Made by a program: the position numbers and the translations under genes. This document shows positions 7,380 to 13,989 of a stretch of 13,989 nt of DNA, in pieces (the stretch's first letter is position 1; each line of letters starts with the position of its first letter). The notes below the pieces were generated by a model. It was not told where the DNA came from, searched no databases, and saw nothing but the letters and a program-made list of their open reading frames with translations. The stretch is from positions 1-13,989 of the forward strand of contig CALFBL010000037.1 of the NCBI GenBank assembly GCA_937951695.1, in the 5' to 3' direction. Source of the stretch: an uncultured Granulosicoccaceae bacterium (GTDB lineage Bacteria > Pseudomonadota > Gammaproteobacteria > Granulosicoccales > Granulosicoccaceae).

Positions 7380-8744
7380 TCACGCACGTTCAAAACCGCG
7401 GGCGATTTCCCATTGGGTGACGGCATTGTCCAACGCTTCCTGTTCAACCTCTGCAGCACGTACGTAATGCTCCACGACATCCTCACCCATCGCTTGTTTT
7501 AGCATCACCGAACCGCGCAGAGTCTCAGTGGCTGTGCGCAAGTTGGTCGGCACATTCGGCACCGAGTCGTCGTTGTACAAGTCTCCCGTCGCAGGCGGTG
7601 ACAGCGACAGTTTTTCCTCTATGCCCTGGATGCCCGCTGCGAGCAGGGCCGCTTGCGCAAGATAAGGATTCATGTCAGAGCCCGGGATCCGGCATTCCAG
7701 GCGTACCGCTCGGGTGCCGTCACCGCAGAGCCTGAAAGCGGCGGTTCGATTGTCGACCGACCAAGCGCATTTAGTCGGCGCGAAGGTACCATTCATATAG
7801 CGTTTGTAGGAATTGACATAGGGGGCGAGAAACACCATGCACTCGGGTGCGTAATGAACAATGCCTGCGACAAAGGGTTTCATCAGATCCGACATGCCGT
7901 ATTCCGCATTGGCGTCGTAAAACGCATTGTCGTCATTTTGCCAAAGCGACATATGCACATGGCTGGCGCTACCCACCCGATCGGCGTGCCATTTGGGTAA
8001 GAACGTCGCCGCATGACCTTGCTGCCAGGCGATCTCTTTAGTGGCGTGTTTGGCAATGGTGTGGTGGTCCGCACAGCTCAACGCGTCGCTGTACTTGATG
8101 TTCAGTTCTTCCTGTCCGGCTTCCGCTTCGCCTTTTGTGTTCTCCACTGGTATGTTGGCCGCATACAGGCAATTGCGCAACCGTCGCATAACCGGTTCTT
8201 CTTTTGTCGTCTGCAGGATATGATAATCCTCGTTATAGCCACTGATCGGTTCCAATGACAAGAAATCATTCTGCCGAATTTCATCCAGCGTTTGATTAAA
8301 CAGAAAGAACTCCAGCTCGGTGGCCATCATCGCGTTGTAGCCGAGATCCATGAGCCGTTGGATTTGTTTTTCAAGCATCTGCCGTGGGGAATGAGGCACC
8401 GGCTGGTGTGTGTGGTGATCGAGAATATCGCACAACACCATGGCGGTCCCTTCAAGCCAAGGCACGTATCGTAAAGTGCTCAAAACGGGCTTCATCACAT
8501 AGTCGCCGTAGCCTGACGCCCAACTGGTGGATGCGTAGCCTGCGGGGGTGTCCATTTCTAAATCGGTGGCGAGAAGATAATTGCAGCAATGGGTTTCTTC
8601 CCACGCCGATTGCAGAAAATTCGATACATGAAATCGCTTGCCCATCAAGCGCCCCTGCATGTCCACCAAACAGACCAGAACCGTGTCGATACGATTATCG
8701 GCCGCCGCTTGTTTCAGCGTCATGATATCTAACTTGCCTGTCAT
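7380..8744 (-). CDS. Glutamine synthetase-family gamma-glutamyl-amine ligase (PuuA/GlnT-like)
   Basis: This is a 454-residue member of the glutamine synthetase superfamily, in which ATP activates the gamma-carboxylate of glutamate for attack by ammonia or an amine. Sequence landmarks: TELEFFLF (142-149) and EAEAGQEE (206-213), carrying the metal- and substrate-binding glutamates; SASHVHMSL (259-267), the nucleotide/metal histidine motif; KRYMNGTFAPTKCAWSVDNRTAAFR (314-338), carrying substrate and phosphate arginines; and RLECRIPGSDMNPYLA (348-363). I do not see the tyrosine adenylylation loop of housekeeping GlnA; the region around 388-402 differs. This and the operon setting argue for a catabolic ligase, as in PuuA (putrescine), IpuC (isopropylamine) or the ethanolamine ligase GlnA4, rather than nitrogen assimilation. 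The ATG at 8744 has an AGAAGCGGGA purine run upstream. It lies 115 bases after dctP2 and upstream of the two dehydrogenases. The amine acceptor is not readable from sequence. Confidence 0.92.
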   Translation of the reverse strand: MTGKLDIMTLKQAAADNRIDTVLVCLVDMQGRLMGKRFHVSNFLQSAWEETHCCNYLLATDLEMDTPAGYASTSWASGYGDYVMKPVLSTLRYVPWLEGTAMVLCDILDHHTHQPVPHSPRQMLEKQIQRLMDLGYNAMMATELEFFLFNQTLDEIRQNDFLSLEPISGYNEDYHILQTTKEEPVMRRLRNCLYAANIPVENTKGEAEAGQEELNIKYSDALSCADHHTIAKHATKEIAWQQGHAATFLPKWHADRVGSASHVHMSLWQNDDNAFYDANAEYGMSDLMKPFVAGIVHYAPECMVFLAPYVNSYKRYMNGTFAPTKCAWSVDNRTAAFRLCGDGTRAVRLECRIPGSDMNPYLAQAALLAAGIQGIEEKLSLSPPATGDLYNDDSVPNVPTNLRTATETLRGSVMLKQAMGEDVVEHYVRAAEVEQEALDNAVTQWEIARGFERA

Positions 8745-8859
8745 TCCCGCTTCTCTATATTTATTTGTGACTGCATTCGTAGTCCCGCCAGAGGCGCTCA
8801 GATCGTTCCGGATCCGAGCACCTACTACAACCGACGTGTTATCGGCTTAGGATAAGCGA

Positions 8860-9894
8860 CTAACGATAAGGCCGACCGGCCTTTTGCATATCGTCATTGT
8901 ACTTTTTAAAGATATCCACCACTTTCTTCTTGGTGTCGGATTCGGACGCGATATCGTCCCAGAATTTTACCGCCGCGCTCTCCACCGTCGCCCATTCTTC
9001 GTCCGGAATGGTGGTCAGCTCCATCTTGGTGCCGTTCACTCGAAGATCCGCCTCTCCACCCCAGTACCACCACTGACGATGGTAATGGCTTTGGTCCATG
9101 CACACAGTTAATAATTCTTTCAGGTGTTCTGGCAATTCTTCCCAGCGCTCCATGTTGGCGAAGAAGTGTCCAATCCAGGCACCTGAGATGTTGTTGGTTA
9201 AAAAGTAATTGGTGACATCTGCCCAGCCCACCGTGTAGTCCTCAGTGATTCCAGACCACGCAATGCCGTCGAGTTCGCCGGTTTGTACCGCCACTTCGAT
9301 GTCTTCCCAAGGAAGGGTGACAGGGACCACGCCGAACTGGGATAAAAATCGCCCAGCGGTGGGGAAGGTGAATACCCGTTTTCCTTTTAAATCTTCCAGT
9401 GAGTTGATCGGATCTTTCGTGGCAAAGTGACACGGATCCCAGGCACCGGCTGAGATGTGCTTGACACCCACTTTGCTGTATTCCGCTTCCCAGATTTCTT
9501 TTAACCCGTACTGATTGAACAGCACCGGTACATCCAGTGAGTAACGACTACCGAATGGAAAATAGCCACCGAAGACAGTGACTTCGGTCGGTGAGGCCAT
9601 GGAATCATCGTCCGACTGCACCGCATCGATGGTGCCGCGTTGCAACGCCTGAAACAGTTCTCCAGTCGGCACCAGCTGGTCAGCGAAAAAGAGTTCGATC
9701 TCCATCTCGTCACCCGCGATTCTATTGAACGTATCAATCGCCGGCTTTATTACATGCTCACCTAACGCGGAACCCGCATAGGTTTGCAAACGCCATGTGA
9801 TCTTGGATTGCGCAATGGCCGGTGCGCCCGAAATAAGACCGGCCGCTGGCACCGCCACTGCCGCTTTTTTAATAAAGGAACGTCTATCAATCAT
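8860..9894 (-). CDS. TRAP transporter substrate-binding protein (DctP family), Tat-exported
   Basis: This is the periplasmic solute receptor of the second TRAP transporter, 344 residues. Its twin-arginine signal is DRRSFIKKA (3-11), followed by a hydrophobic core and a probable cleavage after APAIAQ (24-29). The mature protein begins with ITWRLQTYAGSALGEHV. It contains DLKGKRVF (169-175), whose Arg173 is at the position of the conserved carboxylate-binding arginine, and an aromatic-rich pocket region, AWSGITEDYTVGWAD. It is clearly different from the dctP1 product and belongs to another DctP branch. The ATG at 9894 is chosen, with AGGA 8 bases before it and the Tat signal starting there. The same frame is open further upstream to 9987, but that part overlaps dctM2 and lacks signal features. 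It follows dctM2 by 34 bases, giving gene order Q-M-P. Its place before the ligase gene suggests it delivers the compound these enzymes consume. Confidence 0.95.
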   Translation of the reverse strand: MIDRRSFIKKAAVAVPAAGLISGAPAIAQSKITWRLQTYAGSALGEHVIKPAIDTFNRIAGDEMEIELFFADQLVPTGELFQALQRGTIDAVQSDDDSMASPTEVTVFGGYFPFGSRYSLDVPVLFNQYGLKEIWEAEYSKVGVKHISAGAWDPCHFATKDPINSLEDLKGKRVFTFPTAGRFLSQFGVVPVTLPWEDIEVAVQTGELDGIAWSGITEDYTVGWADVTNYFLTNNISGAWIGHFFANMERWEELPEHLKELLTVCMDQSHYHRQWWYWGGEADLRVNGTKMELTTIPDEEWATVESAAVKFWDDIASESDTKKKVVDIFKKYNDDMQKAGRPYR

Positions 9895-9928
9895 TATCTT
9901 AATCCTCGCGTACTTTGCTCCGTCTCTA

Positions 9929-11254
9929 TTATCTACCGTAGACGGTTTCCGGCAGCCACAGTGCAATTTGTGGAAACACCATGACAAGCGTTAATGCCAC
10001 AATCATGACCAAAACAAACGGACCGATAGATCGATAAATATCACTAATTCCGATTTCCGGTGGTGACATTGCACGCATTAAAAACAGGTTATACCCAAAC
10101 GGTGGAGTCATGTAAGCCACTTGAGTGGTGATGGTGTACAACACGCCATACCAGATCAGATCGAATCCGAGCGCACCGACCAACGGAATGTATAAGGGCG
10201 CAACGATCACGAGCATGGCGGTGTCGTCAAGAAAGGTACCCATCACGATAAAACTGAGTTGCATCAGAATTAGGATCGTCCACGGCGATAAGCCCAATCG
10301 CTCAGTAAACAGGCTTTCAATAGCCTTGATCGCTCCCAGCCCATCAAACACCGCGCCAAAGGCCAACGCCGCCAGAATAATCCACATGAACATGCAGGTG
10401 ATGCCAAGGGTGTTCTTTAACGAGGTATCGAATACGGTCCACGTCAAACGACCTTTTACCAGCGCGGCCACAAACGCTGCTATGGCGCCGATCGCTGAAC
10501 TCTCCACCAAAGACGTCCAGCCATTGACAAACGGCACCATCATCGAAAAGAAAATCAACACAGGAAGCAGACCCGCCAACAACAGACGTCGTTTTTCCTT
10601 TACCGGTAAGTTGCGCTCTTGCTCTGGAAGTATCGGGCCCAGCGATGGATTCATTTTGCATCGCAACGCGATGTACACCACAAACAATAGTGCCATCATC
10701 AGCCCTGGAACGATACCAGCAAGCCACAGTTGCCCAACCGGTTGCCTGGCGATCATCGCGTACAACACCAACACGACAGATGGCGGTACTAATATGCCTA
10801 AAGAGCTACCCGCTTGCACTACACCGGTAACCATACGTTTGTCGTAACCGCGTCGCAGCAGTTCAGGTAAAGCGATGGTGGCCCCGATCGCCATACCCGC
10901 CACCGATAAACCGTTCATCGCCGAAATCAACACCATCAAACCGATCGTGCCAATGGCCAACCCTCCGTGAATCCCACCCATCCAGACATGAAACATCCGA
11001 TACAGATCGTTCGCAATGCCGCTCTCTGAGAGGATGTATCCCATGAACACAAACATCGGGACGGTCAATAACGGGTACCAATTCATGACCTTAATGGTTT
11101 GCGCAAACGCGATGTCGAACCCGCCGCGCTCGCCCCACAGTAGCAACGCGGCTACAACAGCCACAAAACCAATCGCACCAAACACCCGTTGTCCAGAGAA
11201 CAATAGCGTCATCATTGAGCAGAACATCAGTAACGCAATGAGTTCGTAACTCAC
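9929..11254 (-). CDS. TRAP transporter large permease subunit (DctM family)
   Basis: This is the sodium-coupled transport subunit of the second TRAP system, 441 residues and full length. It has about a dozen hydrophobic segments, with landmarks TVPMFVFMGYILSESG near residue 65, ISAMNGLSVAGMAIG near 110, and SSLGILVPPSVVLVLYAMI near 150 (the conserved Leu-Gly-Ile-Leu-x-Pro-Pro turn). The C-terminal part includes GTFLDDTAMLVIVAPLYIP and YMTPPFGYNLFLMR. I chose GTG at 11254: AGGAG stands 7 bases upstream, and the N-terminus SYELIALLMF suits the family. A GTG five codons further upstream would begin inside that ribosome-binding sequence. The dctQ2 stop is only 1 base before the start, so the two are probably translationally coupled. 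Confidence 0.96.
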   Translation of the reverse strand: MSYELIALLMFCSMMTLLFSGQRVFGAIGFVAVVAALLLWGERGGFDIAFAQTIKVMNWYPLLTVPMFVFMGYILSESGIANDLYRMFHVWMGGIHGGLAIGTIGLMVLISAMNGLSVAGMAIGATIALPELLRRGYDKRMVTGVVQAGSSLGILVPPSVVLVLYAMIARQPVGQLWLAGIVPGLMMALLFVVYIALRCKMNPSLGPILPEQERNLPVKEKRRLLLAGLLPVLIFFSMMVPFVNGWTSLVESSAIGAIAAFVAALVKGRLTWTVFDTSLKNTLGITCMFMWIILAALAFGAVFDGLGAIKAIESLFTERLGLSPWTILILMQLSFIVMGTFLDDTAMLVIVAPLYIPLVGALGFDLIWYGVLYTITTQVAYMTPPFGYNLFLMRAMSPPEIGISDIYRSIGPFVLVMIVALTLVMVFPQIALWLPETVYGR

Positions 11255-11255
11255 G

Positions 11256-11825
11256 TCAGATCTCCTCACCGCGCAAGCGCAGCAAGTCTTTAAACAACTC
11301 GGATATTGCCTGCAGCAGCATCAGGACAATACCGACACAGATCAGTAACTTTATGGGCCACAGGTAGGGCCGCCAGATGCTGCGACTGCGCTCCATGGTT
11401 CCTGTCTCTTCTGCACCGGTGACCAGACCTGCAAAAAACGACAATGGCTCAGAACCGAAATACCCGAGCGAATAGGCGGTAGAGCCTATCGCTCCCCACA
11501 GCATGACCCCCAGATACCCCAGTAGACAGAACACGGTGATGGCGTCGGCGAGGGCTTTGCGTTTTATGGACCAGTTGTCGTAAAACAAATCCATACGCAC
11601 ATGGGAGTTCATCTGAATCGCGTAAGGTCCGCCTAATATGAAGTAAGTGACCATGGCAAACTGCGCCGCCTCGAGCGTCCACAATGAAGGTTGCGAGCCG
11701 AACTTGGTCACGATTGACCAGAACAGAATGCCCATCAGGACAAAGATGCCGTACATCACCACACGACCGATACCGCGATTAAACGCATCCACCCATTTAG
11801 TGAAAGCGAACATTAATCCGTTCAC
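11256..11825 (-). CDS. TRAP transporter small permease subunit (DctQ family)
   Basis: This is the small membrane partner of the second TRAP transporter, about 189 residues. Hydrophobic segments lie at about 20-40, 52-70, 90-112 and 155-175. GGPYAIQMNSHVRMDLFYDNW is the DctQ hallmark after the second helix. Before the last helix is a long polar loop (TGAEETGTMERSRSIWRPYLWPIK). The GTG at 11825 is chosen because it overlaps the stop of the upstream gene (GTGA) and AGGGG lies 6 bases before it. An ATG four codons later (11813) is the alternative, with a poorer ribosome-binding sequence. The open frame extends further upstream inside the amidohydrolase gene, without support. The tight overlaps on both sides mark it as a core member of the operon. 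Confidence 0.93.
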   Translation of the reverse strand: MNGLMFAFTKWVDAFNRGIGRVVMYGIFVLMGILFWSIVTKFGSQPSLWTLEAAQFAMVTYFILGGPYAIQMNSHVRMDLFYDNWSIKRKALADAITVFCLLGYLGVMLWGAIGSTAYSLGYFGSEPLSFFAGLVTGAEETGTMERSRSIWRPYLWPIKLLICVGIVLMLLQAISELFKDLLRLRGEEI

Positions 11826-12592
11826 AGGGCGCCCCTGGATTGGTGGGTGTCGTGTCCATTTAGCGTTTGCAGGGCTGTGTCGATCCAACGTCGTAAGCGC
11901 GACGCCACGCTCTGTTGAGATGCGGGCGTTGCAATCAGATCGTTGCGGATTTCTAGCATAACGTTCAATAACCGATTTTGTACACCGTGGCGCAGCAGGG
12001 TGTGCGTGACGCCATCTTTAGGGCCATATGGCTGATTGCGCTGGACGTTAAATTGATCAGCATACGGTTGAGCGCTGTGCAGAATCGCGTCGGCCAGACG
12101 TTGATCGCTGTCGTGCAAAATTCCGATTTCAACCGTCCGTTGCCGGCCGTGATAAATCGGCGTAAAGCTGTGGATAGTGACCAGAATTGGTGTGCTGGGA
12201 TGATCTGCCAGGGTTTGCGCCAACGTTTGTTCAAATGGAAAATAAAATTCTTGAGCACGAGCGTTGCGTGACTGCTCAGTTAAGTTTTCGTTGCCGGGAA
12301 TGGGGTATATCTCGCTTTGAACAGGAACAGCGGTAGACGACTCAGGCGGCCGGTTACAGTCGTAGAGTAAACGCGACACCGTACTTTCCACCAGAACCGC
12401 GTTGAGTTCATCCGCCAAATGGTGCGCCACTGCCGAGGCGCCTGGGTCCCATGCCACGTGGCTGGCAGAGGCAGCGTCTGTGAGCCCTAATTGGTTAAAG
12501 CGCTCTGGCATAAACGCACTGGCGTGTTCACATACCAGAACCACCGGGTGCTTAGCGCAGGCGTTATAAATATTGACTGTTTTATCAGGCAT
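11822..12592 (-). CDS. N-formylglutamate amidohydrolase-family enzyme
   Basis: This is a cytoplasmic amidohydrolase of 256 residues in the family of HutG, which cleaves N-formyl-L-glutamate to formate and glutamate. Family blocks are in order: VLVCEHAS (18-25), SHVAWDPGASA (44-54), VSRLLYDCNRPP (72-83), EIYPIPGNENL (94-104), TIHSFTPIYHGRQR (139-152) and MLEIRNDLI (212-220). The Glu22-His23, Asp49, Arg81 and His141 positions expected to form the metal and substrate site are present. I prefer the ATG at 12592. A TTG at 12619 would lie only a few bases after the start point of the predicted promoter, leaving no room for a ribosome-binding site. It is the first gene of the minus-strand cluster and overlaps dctQ2. 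No histidine-utilisation genes are visible, so its substrate may be another glutamate amide produced in this pathway. The family call is secure; the substrate is inferred. Confidence 0.93.
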   Translation of the reverse strand: MPDKTVNIYNACAKHPVVLVCEHASAFMPERFNQLGLTDAASASHVAWDPGASAVAHHLADELNAVLVESTVSRLLYDCNRPPESSTAVPVQSEIYPIPGNENLTEQSRNARAQEFYFPFEQTLAQTLADHPSTPILVTIHSFTPIYHGRQRTVEIGILHDSDQRLADAILHSAQPYADQFNVQRNQPYGPKDGVTHTLLRHGVQNRLLNVMLEIRNDLIATPASQQSVASRLRRWIDTALQTLNGHDTHQSRGAL

Positions 12593-12633
12593 CGATTCCA
12601 GAATAGGAAAACTGTGCAAGGGCGCTTTTGTAA

Positions 12634-12663
12634 AGTATTATTCAGCGGTGAAGTGAATGTCAA
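12634..12663 (-). promoter_or_regulatory. Sigma-70-type promoter for the minus-strand cluster
   Basis: On the minus strand a perfect -35 hexamer TTGACA (12658-12663) is followed after 18 bases by AATACT (12634-12639), a 4-of-6 match to the -10 consensus; with a 17-base spacer the -10 would be TAATAC. Transcription would begin near 12627, about 35 bases before the amidohydrolase ATG. It points into the cluster, away from the RpiR gene. Confidence 0.65.
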
Positions 12664-12674
12664 TAGTTATTCAG
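12638..12674. promoter_or_regulatory. Candidate RpiR operator: palindrome plus direct repeats
   Basis: The plus strand has TTCA-N4-TGAA at 12641-12652, which lies inside the spacer of the minus-strand promoter. A wider ATTCA-N9-TGAAT overlaps it (12640-12658). The octamer TTATTCAG occurs at 12638-12645 and again at 12667-12674, flanking the -35 element. RpiR-family regulators commonly bind short inverted repeats in the divergent intergenic region next to their own gene. Binding here would block the cluster promoter, and probably also affect rpiR transcription. Confidence 0.45.
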
Positions 12675-12684
12675 AGATAAAACC

Positions 12685-13548
12685 ATGGCACGTCTAACCG
12701 TTGCAGATCGCCTGCGCCGACACGTGGATCTATTGACCCGCTCGGAGGCACAACTCAGCGATATCATTTTGCACAATTATCCAGTCTCGGGATTGGGTTC
12801 GATCACTGCGTTGGCGTCCGCTGCACACGTGTCGACCCCGACGGTTGGGCGTCTAGTACAAAAGCTGGGCTATGATGGGTTTGCAGAATTTCAACAGGCG
12901 CTGCGCCAAGAGCTGGATGAAACCATTTCCAGCCCGCTGACCAAACGCGCTAAATGGGTGCACGATGCACCCGAAGAGCACACGCTGAATCGATTCACCA
13001 AAACCGTCATCGATAACATCAGTCAATCGTTATCAGAAATGGATACCGCGGATTTTGATAAAGCTTGCGAGCTAATTGCAAACACCGATTCGAGGATTTT
13101 CATTGTCGGTGGAAGAATTACCCGGACATTGGCAGACTACTTGTTCTTGCACCTGCAAGTCATTCGCGACGGCGTCACGCATGTCGCGTCCAACTCCAAC
13201 GCCTGGGCGCATTACATGCTGGAGGCTAGCAAAGGCGATGTGTTTGTCATTTTCGACATTCGCCGCTACGAAAACTCAACCTTGCGTTTGGCTGAAATGG
13301 CCGCGGAGCGTCGTGCCACGATCATCCTCTTCACCGATCAATGGACTTCTCCGGTATCGGCACTGGCGGATATCATATTTCGCAATCGCATCGCGGTGCC
13401 CTCAGCGTGGGATTCGAGCGTTGCCAGTACGTTGCTCATTGAGGCGATGATCGCGCAAGTGCAGGAAAAGGATTGGGACAGCACCCAAGTGAGAATTGAA
13501 GCGCTGGAAGAGATGTTTGACCGAACCCGGTTTTTTCGAAAGTTTTGA
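12685..13548 (+). CDS. RpiR-family transcriptional regulator (HTH plus SIS domain)
   Basis: This is a 287-residue DNA-binding regulator. Residues 1-77 form the RpiR-type helix-turn-helix domain; SITALASAAHVSTPTVGRLVQKLGYDGFAEFQQALR (39-74) includes the recognition helix and the usual Gly-Tyr/Phe-x-Gly-Phe turn. Residues about 130-255 form a SIS domain (RIFIVGG, then DVFVIFDIRRYENSTLRLAEMA), which in this family senses a phosphosugar or another small metabolite. The ATG at 12685 has GAG 8 bases upstream and is the only sensible start. The gene is divergent from the amidohydrolase-TRAP-ligase cluster across 92 bases, so it is the obvious candidate regulator of that cluster. Several RpiR proteins control amine or organic-acid catabolism rather than sugar use, which fits here. 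Whether it represses or activates is not visible. Confidence 0.95.
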   Translation: MARLTVADRLRRHVDLLTRSEAQLSDIILHNYPVSGLGSITALASAAHVSTPTVGRLVQKLGYDGFAEFQQALRQELDETISSPLTKRAKWVHDAPEEHTLNRFTKTVIDNISQSLSEMDTADFDKACELIANTDSRIFIVGGRITRTLADYLFLHLQVIRDGVTHVASNSNAWAHYMLEASKGDVFVIFDIRRYENSTLRLAEMAAERRATIILFTDQWTSPVSALADIIFRNRIAVPSAWDSSVASTLLIEAMIAQVQEKDWDSTQVRIEALEEMFDRTRFFRKF

Positions 13549-13587
13549 GATTGTCCTAATCGGTACCACCGCCCTGATGGGTCAGTG

Positions 13588-13989
13588 TCAGGCGGGCATT
13601 TGCCAAACCGCCAACGCCACAACCAGCAATAAACTGAGACCCATCAAGACACTGATGATTCGCTGTTTGTTCGGGGCTATGTCCATGCGCTTTAACGAAA
13701 TACCCGCCACCATCCACAGTAGGTGAATCGGTATCCACACCGCATTGATGAGTATAAGTTTTGTCACCACTTCCAGCGCGTAATGGCTGAACCCGAAAGG
13801 GAAACCGGTGAACAAGGTTGTGTTCACCACATAGGCCTTGGGGTTGATCGCCTGAAGTGCGAGACCATCAACGATGCCCGGTGCTTTTTGACGTTCGATA
13901 AACGCGATTTTGGAGCCCGCCAGAGCTACCCGCAAAGCCAGATACGTAAGGTAGGCGATCGATGCGTACAGTAAGACAGGCCTTACCAC
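13588..13989 (-). CDS. LysE/RhtB-family amino acid exporter, N-terminus cut by window edge
   Basis: This is the C-terminal 133 residues of a small inner-membrane exporter. The family is about 200-210 residues, so about a third is missing at the right edge. The first visible codon happens to be GTG, but it falls within what should be the third helix (ASIAYLTYLALRVALAG), so it is not the real start. GLALQAINPKAYVVNTTLFTGFPF matches the family's conserved Asn-Pro-Lys segment. Three further hydrophobic segments follow, ending VALAVWQMPA. It converges on the RpiR gene with 39 bases between the stops, so it is a separate transcription unit. Members export amino acids or related metabolites; the substrate here is unknown. 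Confidence 0.9.
   Translation of the reverse strand: MVRPVLLYASIAYLTYLALRVALAGSKIAFIERQKAPGIVDGLALQAINPKAYVVNTTLFTGFPFGFSHYALEVVTKLILINAVWIPIHLLWMVAGISLKRMDIAPNKQRIISVLMGLSLLLVVALAVWQMPA

Noticed and set aside
8745..8859. CGCC-TCT-GGCG mini-hairpin between dctP2 and the ligase gene
   Set aside because: The stem is only 4 bp without a T-run, too weak to call a terminator.
9895..9987. Upstream extension of dctP2
   Set aside because: It overlaps the end of dctM2, and the Tat signal peptide and ribosome-binding site both point to the ATG at 9894.
10125..10847. 240-codon plus-strand open frame
   Set aside because: It lies wholly antisense to dctM2, whose protein matches its family throughout. 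The composition (many Thr, Asn, Ser) is that of an antisense shadow of a membrane protein gene.
1..13989. CRISPR arrays, tRNA/rRNA genes, insertion sequences, phage or defence genes
   Set aside because: No periodic repeats, cloverleaf-like sequences, transposase frames or defence domains were seen. The window is dense with ordinary metabolic and transport genes.

Overview
The window reads as part of a catabolic gene cluster from a heterotrophic, probably marine proteobacterium. I lean to a gammaproteobacterium, but this is an impression from roughly balanced base composition, codon use and two TRAP transporters with Tat-type binding proteins; no marker gene fixes the taxon.

Layout. Almost everything between 1 and 12592 lies on the minus strand, so the cluster is read from right to left. 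At the right edge are the C-terminal part of a LysE/RhtB exporter (minus, 13588-13989, cut by the window) and an RpiR-family regulator (plus, 12685-13548). The regulator is divergent from the long minus-strand cluster. The intergenic region between them holds a good sigma-70 promoter for the minus strand, with a small palindrome in its spacer. In transcription order the cluster is: N-formylglutamate amidohydrolase-family enzyme, TRAP dctQ2, dctM2 and dctP2 (first three genes overlapping or 1 nt apart), glutamine synthetase-like ligase, aldehyde dehydrogenase, and iron-containing alcohol dehydrogenase. There follows a 307-base stretch with only a doubtful 63-codon ORF, then a Tet-type MFS efflux protein. 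Last comes a second TRAP transporter in the order dctP1-dctQ1-dctM1. dctM1 runs off the left edge, and a clear intrinsic terminator hairpin lies between dctP1 and dctQ1.

How the genes may work together (inference). A glutamine synthetase-like ligase, an Fe-alcohol dehydrogenase, an aldehyde dehydrogenase and a glutamate-amide hydrolase could form a gamma-glutamyl-protected route for an amino alcohol or related amine. The amine would be glutamylated, the alcohol oxidised to aldehyde and then acid, and the glutamyl amide hydrolysed. The Q2-M2-P2 transporter would import the substrate and the RpiR protein would sense it or an intermediate. Neither the substrate nor the role of the second TRAP system can be read from sequence. 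All families here are known; what may be new is the pathway made by the combination.
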